Below, piece after piece: positions 57,091-64,000 of a DNA stretch of 64,000 nt. Source of the stretch: Methylobacterium sp. E-005 (GTDB lineage Bacteria; Pseudomonadota; Alphaproteobacteria; Rhizobiales; Beijerinckiaceae); assembly GCF_022829725.1 (NCBI RefSeq), contig NZ_JAKSYG010000053.1, positions 1 through 64,000 on the forward strand, read 5' to 3'. Below the pieces are notes generated by a model that was given only the letters and a program-made list of their open reading frames with translations, did no database searches and had not been told where the DNA came from. A program made the position numbers and the translations under genes. Positions within the stretch are counted from its first letter, which is position 1. Every line of letters starts with the position of its first letter.

Positions 57091-58158
57091 TCAGGGTCGG
57101 CAGGCTTGCGCGATCGCCGCGTCGATCGCCGCCGGCGCCAGGGCGTCGAGGTGCCGGAATTGCCCCCAGACGCCGGCGCTGTTGCGGGTGAGGTAGTCCC
57201 GGCGCTCGGGGAAGCGGCGGGCGCGCCATTCCGGGATCAGGAGGCGCAGGGCCATCCGCGTCCGGATCGCCGTCGGCAGCAGCGCGACCTCGGCCTCCGA
57301 CAGCCTGGCCACCGAGGCGTAGCCCCGCAGGAACGCCAGGGCCGGGCCGAGGGGATCGGCGTCGAGGCCGAGCTGATAGGCCGCCGCGATCGCCACGTCG
57401 AAGAGCCGGGCCGTGCGGACCATGTCGCCGAAATCGATCACCCCGGTGATCCGGTCGGGATCGTCGGGATCGACCAGGATGTTGTCGCCGCCGAGGTCGT
57501 TGTGGACCACCTGATGCGGCAGGTCCGGCAGGGCGGGCACGATCCGCGCCGCGAACGCGTCGAGGATGCCGGCGAGGCGGTCGCGCTGCCCGCCCTCGGG
57601 GAAGACGTCGAGCACGGCGCGCAGCCGCCCGGCATGCCGCAGGTCCCAGGAGGAGACGTGGTCCGCCGCCGGGTCCGTGAAGCCCTCAAGCGCCTCCTGG
57701 AGGCGCGCCAGAAGCGCCCCGGCGGCCCGGCGCTGCCCGTCGGTCCGGGGGCCGGCGGCCTGCGAGCGCCCCGGCGTGAAGGTCGTGAGTCGCACGGTGC
57801 GGCGATCCTCCGGCGCGACGGTGATGCGCAGGTCGGGCTCGCCCGCGCGGGTCGGCACGATGCGCGGCAGCGGCAGGTCCGGCGCGGCCTGCGCGACATG
57901 GATCAGGGCGTTGCTGTGCAGGCGGGACACCGCGGGATCCTCGCCGGGGCTCAGGATCTTCAGGAAGTAGGCGGTCCCCGCCCCCGCATCGAGGCGGAAG
58001 TTCGAATCCTTCTCCCCGGCGAGCCACGTCGCCGTGCCGGCAATGCCGTACTGCGCGGCGGCGATGCCTTCGGCGGTCCGGGCATCGACCGGCTCGGCCA
58101 CGACCGACAGGCCGGCGCCGATGCCGGTCTCGGGGGCGTCGATCGTGGGATGGGACAT
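57091..58158 (-). CDS. Small-molecule kinase (APH/choline-kinase fold, hydroxylysine-kinase-like)
   Basis: 355 residues. The catalytic loop is HQVVHNDLGGDNILVD (His-x-Asp with Asn), and the metal Asp lies in ITGVIDFGDMVRTARLFD. The N-lobe has GTATWLAGEKDSNFRL and YFLKILSPGEDP. The start MSHPTIDAPETG is well placed, 44 bases after the amidase gene. Proteins of this branch phosphorylate amino alcohols or aminoglycosides. Homologues of human hydroxylysine kinase (HYKK) are often fused or adjacent to class-III phospholyases, as here. The substrate is therefore likely an amino alcohol such as hydroxylysine or ethanolamine; this is inference. Confidence 0.85.
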   Translation of the reverse strand: MSHPTIDAPETGIGAGLSVVAEPVDARTAEGIAAAQYGIAGTATWLAGEKDSNFRLDAGAGTAYFLKILSPGEDPAVSRLHSNALIHVAQAAPDLPLPRIVPTRAGEPDLRITVAPEDRRTVRLTTFTPGRSQAAGPRTDGQRRAAGALLARLQEALEGFTDPAADHVSSWDLRHAGRLRAVLDVFPEGGQRDRLAGILDAFAARIVPALPDLPHQVVHNDLGGDNILVDPDDPDRITGVIDFGDMVRTARLFDVAIAAAYQLGLDADPLGPALAFLRGYASVARLSEAEVALLPTAIRTRMALRLLIPEWRARRFPERRDYLTRNSAGVWGQFRHLDALAPAAIDAAIAQACRP

Positions 58159-58202
58159 CGGGGATCCAGAAAGCGGTTTCAAAGCCGGCGCGCCCTGCGC
58201 CC

Positions 58203-59642
58203 TCAGGTGGACCGGACCACCGGGGCGTCCGGGAACGCCTCGGGGTATGCGGCTTGGTACGCCGCGGCGGCCCGCAGGACGATATCGTCCCGGAACCGGG
58301 CGGCGACCATCTGCAGTCCGATCGGCAGGCCGCCCGAATCGAAGCCGCAGGGTACCGAGAGCGCGGCCTGGCCGGTCATGTTGAACGGGTAGGTGAAGGG
58401 GCTCCAGTCGGTCCAGTCGGTCATGCCCTGGCCCGCGGGGAAGTCGATGCCCGCCGGGATCGCCGTGACCGGCATGGTCGGCGAGAGGAGCAGGTCGTAA
58501 CGCGTGTGGAAGCGCGCCATCGTGACCTTCAGCTCGGCCCGGACCTGCTCGGCCGCCAGGAGGTCCGCCGCGCTGGTGCGGCGCCCGATCTCGGCGACGG
58601 CGACGAATCCGGGATCCATGCGCCCGCGATCCGTCTCGGTGCGGGCGAAGCGATCCACGAGGACCGCCATGGCGGAGAACCAGATCACCCGCAGGGCCTC
58701 CAGGGGCGAGGCGAAGCCGGGATCGGCCTCCTCGACGATGGCGCCCAGCGCGGCGAGGCGGGCGGCGGCCCGGTCCACCGCGGCGGCGACCTCGGGATCG
58801 ACGCGGGCGTAGCCGAAAGTCCGGCTGTAGCCGATGCGCAGGCCCGCGACGCCGCCGCGGGCCGCCTCCGTCCAGTCGGGGACGGGGCTCGGGCAGTCGC
58901 CGTACAGCCCGTCCGGAGACGGGCCGGTGACGGCGTTCAGGAATAGGGCGGAATCCGCCACCGTCCGGGTGAGCGGGCCGCGATGGGCCATGTCCCGCAG
59001 CGGCGTCGGCGCGTCGGTGGCCAGCCAGCCGAAGGTCGGCTTGATGCCGAAGACGCCGCAGAACGACGATGGGATCCGGATCGAGCCCGCCCCGTCGGAT
59101 CCCTCGTGCAGCACGCCCATGTTCAGGGCGGCGGCGACGCCGGCCCCGCCCGAGGAGCCCCCCGAGGCCCGGTCGGTGCGCCAGGGATTGACGGTGTTGC
59201 CGAAGGCCGGGCCGTGGGTCACGCCCTTCCAGCCGAATTCCGGCGAGGTCGTCGTGCCGAGGATGACCGCCCCGGCGGCGCGCAGGCGCCGCATCACCAG
59301 GATCTCGTCGGTGGCCGGGGCCTCGCCGGTGAGCTTCGAGCCCCGCCGCCACGGGATACCCTTGACGGCGGTCAGCTCCTTGATCGTCGTCGGCACCCCG
59401 TCGATCGGGCTCAGCGCCGCGCCCCTGGCCCAGCGCGCCTCCGAGGCCCGCGCGGCCTCGAGCGCCGGTTCGGGCGCGACAAACGCGAAGGCATTCACCT
59501 GCGGGTTGAACCGCTCGATGCGCGCCAGCGCCGCCTGCGCGGCCTCCACCGGCGAGGCCCGGCCGGACGCGAACAGCGCCCCGAGCTCCACCGCATCCAT
59601 CGCGCCGAGATCGGTCCGGGTCGTCGTGCGAATCTGGTCCAT
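58203..59642 (-). CDS. Amidase (amidase-signature family)
   Basis: 479-residue Ser-cisSer-Lys hydrolase. The catalytic Lys is in PTTIKELTAVKG, the cis-Ser lies in the RASGGSSGGAGVAAALNMG stretch, and the nucleophile Ser in EGSDGAGSIRIP. The C-terminal PCGFDSGGLPIGLQMV is typical. Family members hydrolyse acylated amines and other amides. It starts five bases after the second aminotransferase gene. In the operon it could release the free amine from an imported amide before phosphorylation. Substrate unknown. Confidence 0.93.
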   Translation of the reverse strand: MDQIRTTTRTDLGAMDAVELGALFASGRASPVEAAQAALARIERFNPQVNAFAFVAPEPALEAARASEARWARGAALSPIDGVPTTIKELTAVKGIPWRRGSKLTGEAPATDEILVMRRLRAAGAVILGTTTSPEFGWKGVTHGPAFGNTVNPWRTDRASGGSSGGAGVAAALNMGVLHEGSDGAGSIRIPSSFCGVFGIKPTFGWLATDAPTPLRDMAHRGPLTRTVADSALFLNAVTGPSPDGLYGDCPSPVPDWTEAARGGVAGLRIGYSRTFGYARVDPEVAAAVDRAAARLAALGAIVEEADPGFASPLEALRVIWFSAMAVLVDRFARTETDRGRMDPGFVAVAEIGRRTSAADLLAAEQVRAELKVTMARFHTRYDLLLSPTMPVTAIPAGIDFPAGQGMTDWTDWSPFTYPFNMTGQAALSVPCGFDSGGLPIGLQMVAARFRDDIVLRAAAAYQAAYPEAFPDAPVVRST

Positions 59643-59647
59643 CGGGC

Positions 59648-60997
59648 TCACGCGGCGATCGTGTCGAGGGCACGGCCGACGGCGTCGAACATCGCGCCGA
59701 TCTGCTCCGCGGTGATGATCAGCGGCGGGCAGAAGCACAGGGAATCGCCGATGGCGCGGGCGATCACCCCCTGTTCGAGGGCGGCGGCCTGGAGGGCGGC
59801 GCCGGCCGCGCCGGGCTTCGCCCCGGGTGCCGTCGCGGGCTTCAGCTCGAGGGCCCCGATCAGGCCGACGCCGCGCCACGTCTTCGCCAGGGGGTGCTCG
59901 GCGAGCCCCGCCAGCCGCTCGAGGAAGAGCGGGCTCAGGCGCCGGCAATTCCCCACGAGGTCGCGTTCCTCGATGATCCGGATGTTCTCCAGGCCGACCG
60001 CGGTGGCGACGGGGTGGCCCGAGGCCGTGTAGCCGTGGCCGAACACGCCGAGCCGGGCGGATTCGTCGGCGATCGGGTCGTAGAAGTTCGCGTTCATCAG
60101 GATCGCCGAGAGGGGCATGTACGAGGAGGAGATCTGCTTCGAGAGGACCATCACGTCCGGCTCGATGCCGAAGGTCTCGCAGCCGAACATCGCCCCCGTG
60201 CGCCCGAAGCCGCAGATCACCTCGTCGGCCACCAGCAGCACGTCGTAGCGGCGCAGCACCTTCTGGATCTCCGCCCAGTAATTCTCCGGCGGGACGTAGA
60301 CCCCGCCCGAGGCCATCACGGGCTCGCCGAAGAAGGCCGCCACGGTGTCCGGCCCCTCGGCCAGGATCAGCTTTTCGAGCTCGTCCGCCATCCGCCGGGA
60401 GAACGCGGCCTCGGTCTCGCCCGGCAGGGCCGATCCGGCATAGTCGGGGCAGGAGACGTGCCGCATCCGGTCGAGCGGCAGGTCGAAGCTCTCGTGGTTG
60501 CGCGGAAGGCCGGTGATCGAGCCCGCCGCGATGGTGACGCCATGATAGCCCTTCAGGCGGCCGATGATCTTCTTCTTCTCCGGCTTGCCCAGCGCGTTCG
60601 AGCGGTACCACGCCAGCTTGACGACGAGGTCGTTGGCCTCGGACCCGGAGGAGGTGAAGTGCACCTTCGACATCGGGACCGGCGCCATCCCGATCAGCTT
60701 CTCGGCGAGGTCGACCGAGGGGCCGTGCGTCTTGTGCGCGAAGATGTGGTAGTAGGAGAGCTGGTCCATCTGCCGCTTGGCGGCGTCCGACAGCCGCCGC
60801 TCGCCGAAGCCCACGGCGACCGACCAGAGACCCGCCAGCCCCTCGATGTAGCGCCGGCCGGCATTGTCGTAGACGTAGATCCCCTCGCCCCGCTCGATCA
60901 CGAGCGCGCCGGTCTTGTCGTAGTTGCGCAGGTCGACCAGCGGATGGAGCTGGTAGGCGATGTCGCGCGCCTCGACGGAGTTGGGCATGAAGGTCAT
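59648..60997 (-). CDS. Class-III aminotransferase (omega-amino acid/amine:pyruvate type)
   Basis: 449-residue PLP enzyme. Characteristic stretches are LHPLVDLRNYDKTGALVI near the N-terminus, VHFTSSGSEANDLVVKLAW, GYHGVTIAAGSITGLP, LLVADEVICGFGRTG and the PLP Lys in VLSKQISSSYMPLSA. This is the aspartate aminotransferase-family class III group, which transaminates terminal amines with pyruvate. Its start overlaps the ABC ATPase stop by one base (TGATG on the minus strand); an internal ATG three codons later is possible. It differs clearly from the phospholyase-like paralogue downstream, so the two probably do different steps. Confidence 0.92.
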   Translation of the reverse strand: MTFMPNSVEARDIAYQLHPLVDLRNYDKTGALVIERGEGIYVYDNAGRRYIEGLAGLWSVAVGFGERRLSDAAKRQMDQLSYYHIFAHKTHGPSVDLAEKLIGMAPVPMSKVHFTSSGSEANDLVVKLAWYRSNALGKPEKKKIIGRLKGYHGVTIAAGSITGLPRNHESFDLPLDRMRHVSCPDYAGSALPGETEAAFSRRMADELEKLILAEGPDTVAAFFGEPVMASGGVYVPPENYWAEIQKVLRRYDVLLVADEVICGFGRTGAMFGCETFGIEPDVMVLSKQISSSYMPLSAILMNANFYDPIADESARLGVFGHGYTASGHPVATAVGLENIRIIEERDLVGNCRRLSPLFLERLAGLAEHPLAKTWRGVGLIGALELKPATAPGAKPGAAGAALQAAALEQGVIARAIGDSLCFCPPLIITAEQIGAMFDAVGRALDTIAA

Positions 60998-62739
60998 CAG
61001 ACGGGTGTCCTGATCGCGGCGGGAAGGGGCGTGGCGGCAAAGGGAACGGAGTCGGGGATCTCCGGCGGGGCCGTGCGGGGTCTGCGGCCGGGGATCGCCG
61101 CCACGAGGCTGCGCGTGTAGGGCTCGCGCGGGTTCGAGAAGATCGCAGCGCCCGGCCCGATCTCCACGACGGCGCCCTTCTCCATCACCATCACGCGGTC
61201 GCAGATCTTGGCCGCGACCCGCAGGTCGTGGGTGATGAACAGGAGCGAGAGGTGCAGCTCGCGCTTCAGCTCGTCGAGGAGGTCGAGGATCTGGGCCTGG
61301 ATCGAGACGTCGAGGGCGCTGACCGCCTCGTCGGCCACGATGATCTCGGGCTTGAGCGCCAGGGCGCGGGCGATGCCGATGCGCTGGCGCTGCCCCCCGG
61401 AGAACTCGTGGGGGTAGCGGTCGGCCGCCGAGGCGTCGAGGCCGACGCGCTCGAGGAGCGCGGACGCGGCCTTCAGGGCGGTCCCGACAGGCTCGCCATA
61501 GGCGATCGGGCCATCGGCGATGGCCCGCCCGACGCGCACCCGCGGGTTCAGCGAGCCGTAGGGATCCTGGAAGACCATCTGGATCCGCCGCCGCGCCTGC
61601 CGCAGGGCCTCGCCCGACAGGCCCGCCATGTCGATGCCGCCGAGGCGCACCCGTCCCCCGTCCGGGTCCTGGAGCCGCACGAGGCATCGCCCCACCGAGG
61701 ACTTGCCCGATCCGCTCTCGCCGACGATGCCCAGGGTCTCGCCGCGGCCGAGGGTGAACGAGACGTCGCGCACCGCCGCGACCGTCCGGGGCGCCCGGAA
61801 CAGGCCGCCGCCGAGCGTGTAGGTCTTGGTCAGGCCCTCGACGTCGAGGACGGAAGCCCGGGGTGCCGCCCGCGCCGCCCGGCCGGCCCCGGCCTCCATG
61901 TCGGGGATCGCGGCGATCAGCTTGGCGGTATAGGGGTGCTGCGGCCGCTCGAGGATGTCGGCGGCGGCGCCCTCCTCGACGATCCGGCCGTGCTGCATCA
62001 CCGCCACCCTATCGGCGATCTCGGCGACCACGCCGAAATCGTGGGTGATGAACATCACCGCCATGCCGCGCCGGGCCTGGAGATCGCGGATCAGGCGCAG
62101 GATCTGCGCCTGCGTGGTGACGTCGAGCGCCGTGGTCGGCTCGTCGGCGATCAGCACCTGCGGTTCGAGGGCCAGCGCCATGGCGATCATCACGCGCTGC
62201 CGCTGGCCGCCGGAGAGCTGGAACGGGTAGGATGCGGCGGCGCGCGCCGGGTCCGGCAGGCCGACCTCGGCCAACAGTTCGAGGGCCCGGCTCCGGCGCG
62301 TCCGGGGCGTCAGCAGGCCGTGCGCGGCGAAGACCTCGGCGATCTGCGCCTCGATCCGCATCAGCGGGTTGAGGGCCGTCATCGGCTCCTGGAAGATCAT
62401 CGCGATGCGCCGCCCGCGCACCGCGTAGAGATCCGCCTCGTCGAGGGCGAGCAGGTCGGTCCCGCCGAGGAGGATCCGGCCGCCGACCGGCCGCACCGTC
62501 TCCGGCAGGAGGCCCATCGCGGCGTTGGCCGACATCGACTTGCCCGAGCCGCTCTCGCCGACGATGCACAGGATCTCGCCGGCCCGCAGCGTGAAGCTGA
62601 CCCGGTCGACCGCGTAGGGGCGGTCCGCGCCGGGCGGCAGGGCGATGGCGAGCTTCTCGACGACGAGGACCGGCGCACCGGAGGCGTAGCTCTGGGGCGG
62701 TTGGTTTTGGGGAGCGACGGTCATGGCTGCGCCCCTCAT
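60997..62739 (-). CDS. Fused double ATP-binding subunit of a peptide-type ABC importer (DppD-DppF fusion)
   Basis: 580 residues containing two complete ABC ATPase domains. The first has Walker [14 protein letters not shown], signature [13 protein letters not shown] and Walker [13 protein letters not shown]. The second (from about residue 305) has [25 protein letters not shown] and [12 protein letters not shown]. Both have the oligopeptide tail region (PHPYTxxLIAAIP). One polypeptide replaces the usual D and F pair. The ATG at 62739 overlaps the permease stop (ATGA), which favours it over the ATG at 62724. It energises the permeases encoded immediately upstream. Confidence 0.95.
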   Translation of the reverse strand: MRGAAMTVAPQNQPPQSYASGAPVLVVEKLAIALPPGADRPYAVDRVSFTLRAGEILCIVGESGSGKSMSANAAMGLLPETVRPVGGRILLGGTDLLALDEADLYAVRGRRIAMIFQEPMTALNPLMRIEAQIAEVFAAHGLLTPRTRRSRALELLAEVGLPDPARAAASYPFQLSGGQRQRVMIAMALALEPQVLIADEPTTALDVTTQAQILRLIRDLQARRGMAVMFITHDFGVVAEIADRVAVMQHGRIVEEGAAADILERPQHPYTAKLIAAIPDMEAGAGRAARAAPRASVLDVEGLTKTYTLGGGLFRAPRTVAAVRDVSFTLGRGETLGIVGESGSGKSSVGRCLVRLQDPDGGRVRLGGIDMAGLSGEALRQARRRIQMVFQDPYGSLNPRVRVGRAIADGPIAYGEPVGTALKAASALLERVGLDASAADRYPHEFSGGQRQRIGIARALALKPEIIVADEAVSALDVSIQAQILDLLDELKRELHLSLLFITHDLRVAAKICDRVMVMEKGAVVEIGPGAAIFSNPREPYTRSLVAAIPGRRPRTAPPEIPDSVPFAATPLPAAIRTPV

Positions 62740-63575
62740 CGCGTCTTGCGCGACAGGCGCGGGTTGAGGGCGTCGTTCAGCCCCTCGCCGACGAGGTTCA
62801 GGGCCAGCACCGTCAGGAGGATCGCGAGGCCGGGGAACAGGCTCACCCACCAGGCCTGCCGGATCACCGTGCGCCCGGCGCCGATGACGTAGCCCCACGA
62901 CATGATGTTGGGGTCGCCGAGCCCCATGAACGACAGGGCGCTCTCCAGCAGGATGGCGGCGGCCACCATCATGGTGCCGAGGACGATGACCGGCGAGAGC
63001 GTGTTGGGCAGGATCTGCCGCAGGATGATCGGGCCGCTGCGCTGGCCCGACAGCACCGCGGCCTGCACGAATTCCCGCCCGCGCAGCGCCATCACCTCGC
63101 CCCGCAGGAGCCGGGCGACCGGCGGCCAGCTCACGATCGCGATCGCCGCGACGATCGAGACGAGGCTCGGCCGGAAGATCGCCACCAGCACCACCGCGAG
63201 GGCGAAGTTCGGCACGCTCTGGAAGAACTCGGTGAAGCGCATCAGCAGGTCGTCGACCCGGCCGCCGAAATAGCCCGCGACGGCCCCGATCGGGATGCCG
63301 ATCAGGAGCGCCGCGAGGGTCGAGACGAAGCCGACCAGCAGCGACACCCCGGCCCCGTGGGCGACCGCCGAGGCGATGTCCCGGCCCATCGTGTCGGTGC
63401 CCAGCGGGACGCCGCCGTTGGTGAAGGGCGGCAGGAACGGGCGCTGCACCATCGCCCAGGGGGAGCGGGGGTAGAGCGCCGGCGCCGCGATCGCCAGGAC
63501 CAGCACCAGGACGAGGATGACGATCCCCGCCACCGCGCCGCGGTTGCGGACGTATCGGACCCAGAACGCCGTCAT
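62736..63575 (-). CDS. Peptide-type ABC importer permease (DppC-like)
   Basis: 279 residues, about six membrane helices, starting at the ATG that overlaps the previous permease stop (ATGA). The N-terminal helix is VAGIVILVLVLVLAIAAPAL, followed by PLGTDTMGRDIASAVAHGA (the conserved DppC segment). The EAA coupling loop is RGREFVQAAVLSGQRSG with the ILPNTLSPVIVL end. It forms the channel with the DppB-like partner. The substrate-binding protein is not in the window and is probably upstream, beyond 64000. Confidence 0.95.
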   Translation of the reverse strand: MTAFWVRYVRNRGAVAGIVILVLVLVLAIAAPALYPRSPWAMVQRPFLPPFTNGGVPLGTDTMGRDIASAVAHGAGVSLLVGFVSTLAALLIGIPIGAVAGYFGGRVDDLLMRFTEFFQSVPNFALAVVLVAIFRPSLVSIVAAIAIVSWPPVARLLRGEVMALRGREFVQAAVLSGQRSGPIILRQILPNTLSPVIVLGTMMVAAAILLESALSFMGLGDPNIMSWGYVIGAGRTVIRQAWWVSLFPGLAILLTVLALNLVGEGLNDALNPRLSRKTR

Positions 63576-64000
63576 GCCGCAGCTCCGATACGGGGATCCA
63601 CCAGCCGGTAGAGGATGTCGGTGATGAGGTTGAAGGCCAGCACCATGGCGGCGGAGACGACGAAGATCCCGAGGAGGAGGTTGTAGTCCCGCTGCTCCAG
63701 GGCCTCGAACATCAGCCGGCCGATGCCCGGCCACGCGAACACGGTCTCGATCAGCACGGCGCCGCCGACGAGCTGGCCCGCCTGGAGGCCCGCCAGCGTC
63801 ACGACCGGGAGGATGGCGTTGCGCAGGATGTGGCGGACCAGCACGGCGCGGGGGCGCAGCCCCTTGGCGCGGGCGGTCCGCACGAAGTCGAGCCGGCTCA
63901 CCTCCAGCACCGAGGCGCGGGTCATGCGGGCGTAGACCGCCATGAAGAACAGGCCGAGCGTCAGGGCCGGCAGCACGAGGTGGTGGAGGATGTCGGCCGC
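63572..64000 (-). CDS. Peptide-type ABC importer permease (DppB-like), 5' end beyond the window
   Basis: Only the last 142 or so residues are present; the reading frame enters from the right edge. The visible part has three or four membrane helices and the EAA loop LDFVRTARAKGLRPRAVL with HILRNAILPVVTLAG, then IETVFAWPGIGRLMFEAL and the DILYRLVDPRIG end, all classic DppB features. It overlaps the DppC-like gene by four bases. A binding protein and possibly the operon promoter lie further right. Confidence 0.93.
   Translation of the reverse strand, partial: AADILHHLVLPALTLGLFFMAVYARMTRASVLEVSRLDFVRTARAKGLRPRAVLVRHILRNAILPVVTLAGLQAGQLVGGAVLIETVFAWPGIGRLMFEALEQRDYNLLLGIFVVSAAMVLAFNLITDILYRLVDPRIGAAA

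Noticed and set aside
58203-61040. 945-codon fusion of aminotransferase and amidase
   Set aside because: The upstream part is an out-of-frame shadow; the amidase begins at 59642 and the aminotransferase lies in another frame.

Overview
This is a very GC-rich alphaproteobacterial chromosome segment. I infer a Methylobacterium-like member of the Hyphomicrobiales. The inference rests on base composition, a glutathione-linked formaldehyde oxidation pair, a DctB/DctD/DctA C4-dicarboxylate module, a KaiC-like ATPase paired with a hybrid kinase, a CsbD-rich stress cluster, a DUF6481 gene beside a cold-shock gene, and many short genes of the kind seen in that group. No rRNA, tRNA, CRISPR array, prophage or intact insertion sequence was recognised.

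Layout. 0-5 kb: an RND efflux pump (adaptor then inner-membrane pump, minus strand), with a decayed copy of an RND 3' end at the left edge. 5-7.4 kb: an L,D-transpeptidase, then a relic of a PHP-ATPase joined to an IS630-type transposase relic. 7.4-9.6 kb: S-(hydroxymethyl)glutathione dehydrogenase and S-formylglutathione hydrolase, each followed by a strong hairpin. 10-14.7 kb: small genes, including a YkgJ-type Cys-cluster protein, a DUF6481 protein and a cold-shock protein. 15.1-18.7 kb: the kaiC-like/hybrid-kinase pair. 19-25.8 kb: two methyltransferases, an amino acid permease, a carotenoid oxygenase broken by one amber codon, and a sulfite-oxidase-family enzyme. 26.3-28.3 kb: an intact cytochrome P450 behind a decayed ferredoxin and a collapsed ferredoxin reductase. 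28.5-33.2 kb: a cation/proton antiporter, an ECF sigma factor and a PAS-LuxR regulator with a possible general-stress promoter.

33.2-40 kb holds a stress and envelope cluster: three CsbD-type proteins, a polytopic membrane protein, a YidB-like protein, a LysM protein and several small exported proteins. 40-43 kb is visibly more A/T-rich, with one glycosyltransferase and no other recognisable gene; it is probably acquired DNA. 43.1-48 kb is the complete dct module: DctD and DctB on the minus strand diverge from dctA, and the gap between them contains two DctD-type operator sites and a textbook sigma-54 promoter. A YgiQ-type radical SAM protein follows at 48.1-50.2 kb. 50.2-54 kb is decayed DNA with small genes and an ArsR/SRPBCC pseudogene pair.

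54-64 kb is one long minus-strand catabolic operon that enters from the right edge: peptide-type ABC permeases, a fused double ATPase, two class-III aminotransferases, an amidase, a small-molecule kinase, a GntR/FCD repressor and a 2-hydroxyacid dehydrogenase. One aminotransferase resembles phospholyases of the ethanolamine-phosphate/phosphohydroxylysine type and sits beside the kinase. The operon therefore looks like an import, amide-cleavage, phosphorylation and phosphate-elimination route for an amide-bound amino alcohol. It is the best candidate here for an undescribed pathway.
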